Source of the DNA: Hevea brasiliensis
Taxonomy: Eukaryota; Streptophyta; Magnoliopsida; Malpighiales; Euphorbiaceae
Reading direction: 5' to 3'
Assembly: GCF_030052815.1 (NCBI RefSeq)
Contig: NC_079507.1
Location: 19,738,141 to 19,802,140, forward strand
Length of the DNA: 64,000 nt
Shown here: one piece after another, positions 57,376-64,000 of the stretch
Numbering within the stretch: the stretch's first letter is position 1
How the letters are laid out: each line of letters opens with the position of its first letter
Made by a program: the position numbers and the translations under genes
Notes under the pieces: generated by a model
Database searches by the model: none
Seen by the model: the letters and a program-made list of their open reading frames with translations, nothing else
Told to the model about the DNA's origin: nothing

Positions 57376-59219
57376 ATGAGCTGTGCCAAGGTCGAGAGCG
57401 GCGAGCCCTCCTTCCATTCAGTTCTCATGGTCATCGTCCGATGAAGAAGAGGCAATGGCCCAACAGGCAACCTAAACCCCTAGGGTCTCGCTCCTGTGCC
57501 TGGGTCGGGTCATACCATCAAGGCTTGCACCACCTTCAAGGAGAGAGACCCTTCCTATAGACGAAGCTTCCGCTGGTTCTTCGTGAATCTGACCGCAATC
57601 GCTTGTTCAAGAATACAACATTTGTCCCGATTCATATGAGTCGATCAAGTGCCATGGCGATCTTCGTGTCGATCACTCTTTGAAGAGGATGACATGGTTA
57701 TGGTGTATGAGGAATGCTTAAAGGCCGGCCCGAGGTTCCTCTAGACGATTTCTATAAGGAGGTCCTAAAATTTCACCGAGCATCCATTGTTCAAATCCAC
57801 CCCAACTCGTGGCGATCTTGGTTGCTTTCCGAGGTCTATGCCGAGCTAAGGGAATCAGACCTACGGCTAAGGTGTTCGCCGAGCTACATGCACTAACTCG
57901 CCAAAGGATGACGAACATCGGTTCTTTCAGCGTAGCCTCATTGCGGACTCTTTTCCGACCGCCTCATCCCTTAAGAATTGGAAGAACCGGCTTCTTCATT
58001 CCGAGGAGTAAAGATCCGAGCCGCTTGAGGACTTTCCTCGTAGCCGGTGGTACCAGGGCCTCGCTCAAGCACATTACCTTGAGTCAAGAGGAAAGCTCAA
58101 TAGTGATGGAGCCGAAAAGCCGTGCCGCCACTCTAAAATATTCTCGCCCAAATGCGGTGATCGCGAATCGCACTATTGACCATGCAATCGATCACCGCCA
58201 AGCTCGCGAACTTCCGCTCTCCGACTCTGGCATTGGTATTTTCTATATCTCGCCTTGACCTTAGAGATCTCACTAACCTTTTCTTTGTGCAGTATGGCGG
58301 GTGGTGAGGGTTCTAGGAAGCTAAGAAGAACAAAGAGATCTTCCTAAAGTAAAGGAGATGAAGCGCTCGAACGATTTCAAACACCGGCCACGAACTCGGG
58401 AGATACAAAGAGACCCACCTCAACCTTCGGTCCGCCGACCATTCCGGCCGCGATCTCTCCTAGATCTAAGAGCAGCCTCCGCCTCTCGCTTGTCCCAAGC
58501 ACGGAAGGGGGCCTCTCAAGCTTCGGGAGGACCTCTTCTCGTGGCGCCAAATGCCGATCGATCGCTTGAAGAATAACCTGATCAGTGGAGAACCCCGATT
58601 TTGCCAAAGTCCCGGGTCTACCATCTTCTTTCAGAGGACCGACAAAGTTATCCTGCATGGTCTCGATGATATCTTGACTCAACCATGAGCCTAAACGTGG
58701 AGTGTCCGTGAACTGCACCATGATTCGAAAAGATTCAAATCTGCGGGTAAGGAGGTCGGGAAGAAAATCAGAATTGGCTTCCTCCGATCCCAACTCTCAT
58801 CCGCCGGATTATATATCTCAAGTCGAGGGACGCGAAGTACCATGAAGACCACCGCCGAAAGGTCTCGTGACTTGGCCGAAAGTGAACTGCTCTCAGAGAA
58901 GTCCTGCACTTCAGCCAACGGCCGCTGTGTCGCCAACTTGTAGAGGAGCTTAACGCTAAGGATAAGGAGCTTTCTCGAGAAAGACAAAGAGCTTAAGGAA
59001 AAGGATGAAGAGATGGTGTCGAATAGCCGAGCCTATGTGAATGCTCATAATGATCTCTTGGCCGAACTCCAAAAGCGCTATCCTCAAGAGGACTTCTCTT
59101 GGATGGACGACTGCTCCCGGGGCGATGGTGAAGATAGTGAGGAGGAGGGCGAGGAAGAGAGAGAGAGTGAGCAGACAATCAGCCGGGTGATCCTCACCAA
59201 TAACTTGTACAAATTATGA
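57376..59219 (+). pseudogene. LTR-encoded antisense gene, PF04195-like, copy 2
   Basis: Second copy of the unit at 39952-41791. The ATG at 57376 opens MSCAKVESGEPSFHS; frames then change. The PF04195-like segment at 57720-57900 has PLDDFYKEVLKFHRAS and IHPNSW. A further open stretch, 57809-58258, continues toward the possible intron (58236-58292). The C-terminal open frame at 59013-59219 reads VNAHNDLLAELQKRYPQEDF, then DGEDSEEEGEEERESEQ, ending YKL at TGA. Frame breaks fall at different places from copy 1, so each copy covers some of the other's gaps; neither alone encodes an intact protein. Confidence 0.65.
58236..58292 (+). other. Possible short intron in the LTR antisense gene, copy 2
   Basis: GTATTTTC donor and CTTTTCTTTGTGCAG acceptor, as in copy 1 (40803-40860). 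Confidence 0.42.
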
Positions 59220-59901
59220 AATGAAATGGAATATCTCTTTGTTCAATGAATGGATGTGATTGGAAAATCTTTGAATTGCCTAAGTATTTGATTGTATGAG
59301 CATAGCTAAACATGAACTAAATGCCATTATTAATCTAAGTATAAAAGATCTAAAGCACAATAAGCATGAGATCTGGGGGAGAAATGCTGAACGGACTTGA
59401 TTAAAATTGAAAATTTAACTTGAACACTTAAGATCGAACCTCGTTAAACCGAACCAAAACTTTAGCTCTTAATCTTCCGGAAAGGAGGTCGGCAATAAAC
59501 CGGTAAAAGATCTAATGCTAGTTCATTTTATTTATCAACAGAGATCGTGATATACTTGACAGTCCTAAATTCGACAACGGGTTTGAGAGATCAGAATGAT
59601 TTGAGAGATCGGAGGGCTTTAATGAATATGAGGACTTAGATTAATTCAATTCCTTTTGAGGAGAGATCGAAATATGGTCATCAAAGAAAATGAAGAGAAG
59701 TTGAAATGTCATTAGCTTTCAAAGAAGAATTTTTATTGATTCTAGGATCGCCAAAATATGGTGTCGACAATGCCTCTCTTTACATAATTTCTATTAAAGG
59801 AAAAAATTCCGTGATAGGAATTATGTAAAGATTCGACTCATATTTTGGACGATTAGGTGTTTCAAATTAGGGAACTAAAGCACACCTAAGTTAATGACCT
59901 A

Positions 59902-60570
59902 GAAAATTAAAATCAACTTGGATCTAAGAACCAGAGGTTGATAACAGAAATGTAAATTGCATGAAATTAAAATCAACTTAGATCAAGGAACCAGAAGTTG
60001 GTAACAGAAGTGTAAATCGCATGAAATTAAAATCAACTTAGATCAAGGAACCAGAGGTTGATAATGTAAATGTAAATTGCATAAAATTAAAATCAACTTA
60101 GATCAAGGAACCAGAGGTTGATAACAGGAAATTTAAATTGAATTAAAATTAAAATCAACTTAGATCAAGGAACCAGCTGTTGATAAAAGAAATGTAATTT
60201 GAATGAAATTAAAATCAACTTAGATCAAGGAACCAGAGGTTGATGGTGGAATTGCATGAAATTAAAATCAACTTAGATCAAGGAACCAGAGGTTGATAAT
60301 GTAAATGTAAATTGCATGAAATTAAAATCAACTTAGATCAAGGAACCAGAGGTTGATAGCAGGTAATGTAAATTGCATGAAATTAAAATCAACTTAGATC
60401 AAGGAACCAGAGGTTGATAGCAGAAATGTAAATTGCAGAAAATTAAAATCAACTTAGATCAAGGAACCAGAGGTTGATAACAGAAATGTAAATTGCATGA
60501 AATTAAAATCAACTTAGATCAAGGAACCAGAGGTTGATAAGGTAGAATTGCATGAAATTAAAATCAACTT
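59902..60570. repeat. 11-unit tandem array in the Ogre 3' untranslated region, copy 2
   Basis: Counterpart of 42527-43200 with the same core units and the same count, but with private changes such as AACCAGCTGTTGAT near 60175. One shortened unit lies near 60245. Confidence 0.92.
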
Positions 60571-61210
60571 ACAAACAAGTCCGACTTTGGCACATGAAGT
60601 TATTCCCCACAAAGTGTACTTAACAAGATAATGAAGGCGACGATTAATGGAGGAGGAGTTGTAAGGCCCGACCTATGACCTCGCTCTTTCTGATGTCCCT
60701 TTTCCGCTCCCGACTTTCTCCTTATTCTTCTGAAAGCGCTTGTGGGTTTTCACTTTCTTTTCGCCCATTCGACTGCTACTTTCTGGTTTTCACCTATGGT
60801 TTTTTTTTTTTTTTTTTTTTTTTTTTGGCGGCTATTCCCTGCAAATCTCATAGTAAAGTACGCGAGGTTATCAATTTTAAATTCAAATCTTATGGCGTAA
60901 ATTTAACTAATCAATAGCGCATTAGTCAAAGAGAAAGGATAGTATTAAAAGTGAGTAAGCTGAAAACAAAAGGTATGAATGGAGTATAACTTTATCATGG
61001 CTTTAGGAAAATAGACTTTCAAAGGAAAAGGAAAGGTACAAGGATAGATCTCATATATTCCTTTTAGTTGGTTTTGAAGTCTTTAACCGCCATATTCCAA
61101 GTTCTCTCAAGTCCCTTGCCGTGATTTCTGCCTCTCTATCCGCTGCTTCATGCCCCCTTCCTTATTCCTCCGCTTTGGTTCTTGGGACGCCTTTTGGTTT
61201 TCACCCCAAG

Positions 61211-61252
<42 letters not shown>

Positions 61253-61289
61253 GACGCCTTTCGGTTTTCATCCCTTCTCCTTTTATGCA
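60571..61289. other. Ogre 3' untranslated stretch, copy 2
   Basis: No gene is seen. It has T runs near 60800-60826 and a 36-base T run at 61215-61250, the counterpart of the 29-base run in copy 1. Confidence 0.7.
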
Positions 61290-62400
61290 TAGTATTTCTG
61301 ACAAAGGTTTGTGATTCACAGTGTCTCGAATTCTTCACCGCCCATGTGGGTCAAGATCAAGGCTCCTCCAAGAAACGCCTTTAACCACATAGGGTCCTCG
61401 TAGGTTGGTGACCATTTGCCCCGGGATCGCTTTTGGTTTGGTAGTACTTTCTTTAGAACTAAGTCCCCGGTTGGAATTCGCGTGGCGAACGCTTATCAAA
61501 TGCCCTAGCCATTCTCCTCGATATAATTGCCCGTGACATGTCAAGTTAACCTTTTCTCATCCAAGAAGTTTAATCGATCCAACCTTGATCGATCCATTCT
61601 CGACTCACCAATCCTCGATTCCTTCGTAATCCTTAGGAAGGAATTTCAACCTCAACAGTAATACCGCCCATCCCGTAGACCGGAGTATGGAGTTGCCCCG
61701 CTTGAGGTTCTTATGGAAGTCCTGATGCATGAAGAGCGTAGGGAGCATGTCATGCCAATCCCTATATGTGACCGTCATTTTCCGATTATCCTCTTTAGAT
61801 TTTTGTTCGCGCTTCCACCGCCCATTCATCCGGGACGGTATGGGGAGGAATTGAGATGTCGGATTCTGTATTGATCACACGCCTTCCGAATCTTCTGACT
61901 GCCTGTGTTCTTGGCGTTATCGCGACAATTTCATTCGAGACCATGCCGAGATATGATATTGTTTCAAGAATTTGAGAAACGTGTTCTCGCGTGATGTGAG
62001 CATAGGATGTCGCCGACCCACTTGGAGAAATAGTCGATGGCTACAAGGATGAATCTGCGCCATTGGATGCCTTGGGATTGATGGGACCAATCACATCTAT
62101 GCCCCACATTGCAAAAGGCCACTGTGAGACGAGATTGAACACCTTGTGAGGTGGCACATTTATCTGATTCACAGAATCGACACTTGTGGCACTTCCGAAA
62201 TACTGATGCAATCCTTTTCCATTGTGGTCCAAAATACCCACGCCGCATGATTTGCTTGGCCATCATGTGTCCATTGGCGTGAGTTGCACAATTTCCTCAT
62301 GAGTTTCAAAAAGGATTCTCTTTGCCTCCTTTGCATCCACACATCTCAATAATTCACCGTTGAGCTTCTTTTGTATAGGGTTTCCCACCGGGAAAGTACC
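61290..62400 (-). pseudogene. Ogre-type integrase, copy 2, frameshifted
   Basis: Same content as 43936-45055. MMAKQIMRRGYFGPQW is near 62240, FAMWGIDVIGPINPKASNG near 62090, NRKMTVTYRDWHDMLP near 61770, and the C-terminal module (LILKKV-like, then PNQ) is near 61450. Frame breaks are partly at the same and partly at different positions compared with copy 1. Confidence 0.8.
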
Positions 62401-62639
62401 CCAATGCTAACCTCCGAATCATCTTCTTTTCATTTTTGCTTGCCCTCAAGGGAATTCTCCTGCTCTACAAGAGACTGTGATGTCGTGATACCAAGGCTTT
62501 CCATCGAGCTCTTCTTCAATCATGAAGCAATAGGTCGCTCATCCCTTACTTTAATCTTCAACGCCTCAAACGCCGCCTTCTTCTCGATTTGAGCCATAAC
62601 AAATAGAGTAGCTAAGGCGCCAAGAAATTGATTCTTGTC

Positions 62640-62990
62640 TCTACTCAGTATGAGTGAAAGAGATTTCTTCAATTCTCGATCATCTCCAGTAAGTATTTCG
62701 TAGGGGATTAGCTTGGGATCCTTGGTTTGCCATTCTCCTTGACTGATAAATTATCGAGCCGAGTCTCCATACACCTCCAACTTTCGATTTTCATCTCTAT
62801 AGCAAGATGTAGACCCATTACACAAGCTTCATATTCTCGCGACATTGTTGGTACAACAAATCCCAACTTAGCGCCTATTGGGAAGTGCTTTCCTTCCGGG
62901 ATACTAGTACAGCTCCAATTCCATTCCCTGATAAATTGATCGCCCACAAAATACATTTCCCACACATCGATCGACCCTCTTCTTCGCAGC
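62640..62990 (-). pseudogene. Archaeal-type RNase H of Ogre element, copy 2
   Basis: An open frame at 62708-62965 has WEMYF at the start, PEGKHFPIGAKLGFV, and EYEACVMGLHLAIEMKIE. This is the readable version of the aRNH domain that marks the Tat lineage; the first catalytic Asp region (YFDG in relatives) reads YFVG, so that residue is changed or frame-disturbed. Confidence 0.7.
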
Positions 62991-63049
62991 CTACTTCATT
63001 AATATGTTCGCTGTGAACTCAAAATCCAGAGCTTCATAATCCGGGATAG

Positions 63050-63520
63050 GGTTTTCCGCTAGAGGTCAAGAATTACGCTACCTTTCACCGCTCCGGTCAT
63101 GTAGACTATATCATATTGGGAGAGTATAACCGCCACTTGGCTATCCTTCCCGCACGAATGGGCTTTCAACACGATCCGATAGGATCCATCCGAGATAAGC
63201 CATGTCTTGTGATTCAACATGTAGTGCTTGAGGCGATTTGTCAGTCTGTGCTAACGCGCAGCAAGTCTTTTCTAAGAAAGAGTACCTTGACTCACAATCA
63301 TTGAACTTCTTGCTTCGTAGTAAATGGCCCTCTCTTTTCGCCAGATCATCATGTCAGCCCTAAAACACATCCCATAGAGCTCGTTGGACCGCCATGTACA
63401 GATCGAGGCCCGCCGCACAAAGTGACCAATACCGTGGGTTTGACAAATCGCTTGATTGTCTCGAAGCCTTTTGACAATCCGAATCCCATTGGGTAGGATT
63501 GTTCTTCCGAGTAGTTCAAA
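63050..63520 (-). pseudogene. RNase H of Ogre element, copy 2
   Basis: Homologous to 45700-46180. Fragments are in changing frames, with KKFNDCESRYSFLEKTC-like sequence near 63290. ORF 63349-63594 spans the RT-RNase H join. Confidence 0.7.
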
Positions 63521-64000
63521 ATAGGCTCACTTTGGCAAGTGAGATTAGAAATAAATCTTGAAATGTAGTTCAACTTTCCTAGAAAATCACGCACCTCCTT
63601 CTGCTTTTGGGGACGGCATTTCTTGAATAGCTCGAACTTTGTCCTGATCCACTTCTATCCCTTTCTCGCTACTATGAATCCCAATAGCTTTTCCCGATCT
63701 AGTTCAAGATGCATTTAGCAGGTTCACTTCAACTTGTATTTCGAGCCTTCGAGCACCCTCCTCATCACCGAACGTGGCTCTCTTCTCCTCGGATTTAATG
63801 ATCATATCATCCACATATACCTCCACTTCTTTATGCATCATATCGTGGAATAATGTGACCATTGCGCTACCGTAAGTAGCCTCGTGATTCTTCAACCCGA
63901 AGGGCATGACCCGATAGCAAAATACCCCATTGGGTGATGAAAGCGCTTTATCCTTGTCTTCCTTGTCCATCGGAACTGACAAATTGTACCGATGCCCCAT
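63520..64000 (-). pseudogene. Reverse transcriptase of Ogre element, copy 2, cut by the window end
   Basis: The open block at 63704-64000 has MDKEDKDKALSSPNGVFCY, VMPFGLKNHEATYGSAM and VYVDDMIIKSEEKR. It keeps the frame past the catalytic box where copy 1 loses it. MRDFLGKLNYISRFISNLT is at 63594-63540. The N-terminal part lies beyond 64000. Confidence 0.82.

Larger units (their letters stand above)
53958..59769 (-). repeat. Ogre-type LTR, copy 2 (shared middle LTR)
   Basis: Full-length homolog of 36510-42387. It is the 5' LTR for internal region 1 (PBS at its low end) and, by position, the 3' LTR for internal region 2 (polypurine tract at its high end). The two LTR copies differ by many 1-3 base indels and by repeated CGG-to-CTG or CGG-to-CT differences. 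Confidence 0.88.
36510..64000 (-). mobile_element. Ogre/Tat-type giant Ty3/gypsy element in tandem, sharing a middle LTR
   Basis: The order is LTR, internal, LTR, internal. LTRs are 5878 and 5812 bp, beginning (minus strand) TGTCGACACC and ending near GCGACA. Ogre/Tat features are the very long LTRs and an ORF upstream of gag. The primer site resembles the tRNA-Arg site reported for Ogre. RT has YVDDM, a second archaeal-type RNase H is present, and a tandem-repeat array lies between pol and the LTR. The second internal copy runs off the window in RT. All coding regions carry many frameshifts. One LTR-internal-LTR unit is about 23.3 kb. Confidence 0.85.

Overview
This window is a block of plant nuclear heterochromatin made almost entirely of LTR retrotransposons. 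I found no host protein-coding gene and no tRNA or rRNA gene. The organism is a plant, most likely a eudicot. The evidence is chromodomain-bearing Ty3/gypsy elements of the Tekay/Del type, an Ogre/Tat-type giant Ty3/gypsy element and a Ty1/copia-like LTR, all AT-rich. I cannot name the species; a woody eudicot is only a guess.

Layout. Positions 1-34623 hold a nest of Tekay-type elements. Element 1 (E1, minus strand) has its truncated 3' LTR at 1-804, coding region 852-5517, primer-binding site at 5686-5697, and a 5' LTR split into 5706-7940, 19171-20009 and 24044-24352. Two later insertions split that LTR. One is element 2 (E2, plus strand, 7941-19165), flanked by the duplication TTATA. The other is a 4.0 kb solo LTR (20010-24038, minus strand), flanked by the duplication TATTT. 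E1 itself sits in the 5' LTR of element 3 (E3, plus strand; LTR tail 24353-24830, internal remnant, 3' LTR 27510-31150). E3 sits in the 5' LTR of element 4 (E4, plus strand, 31151-34623), which has lost almost all of pol. The insertion order is E4, then E3, then E1, then E2 and the solo LTR. E1, E3 and E4 are one family; E2 and the solo LTR belong to related but distinct families. E2 carries a 416-bp near-perfect palindrome inside integrase and a 75-nt GT-AG intron-like insert.

Positions 34624-36509 are most of a Ty1/copia-like LTR (minus strand), cut by the next insertion. From 36510 to the window end lies a minus-strand Ogre/Tat-type element arranged LTR (36510-42387) - internal (42388-53957) - LTR (53958-59769) - internal (59770 onward). 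Two element bodies therefore share the middle LTR. Reading the minus strand, internal 1 runs PBS, leader, ORF1, spacer, gag, protease, candidate intron, RT, RNase H, archaeal-type RNase H, integrase, tandem-repeat 3' UTR and polypurine tract.

The most interesting signal is inside each 5.8 kb Ogre LTR. A gene-like unit reads antisense to gag-pol, with TATA boxes, a leader, an ORF resembling the plant 'putative gypsy type transposon' domain (PF04195-like), a possible short intron and a coiled-coil/acidic C-terminus. It faces away from the LTR's own sense TATA box.

None of the elements looks autonomous. E1 is dominated by C-to-T nonsense changes, as expected of old methylated DNA. The Ogre copies are dominated by small indels and CGG-associated differences, which may partly be sequencing or assembly error.
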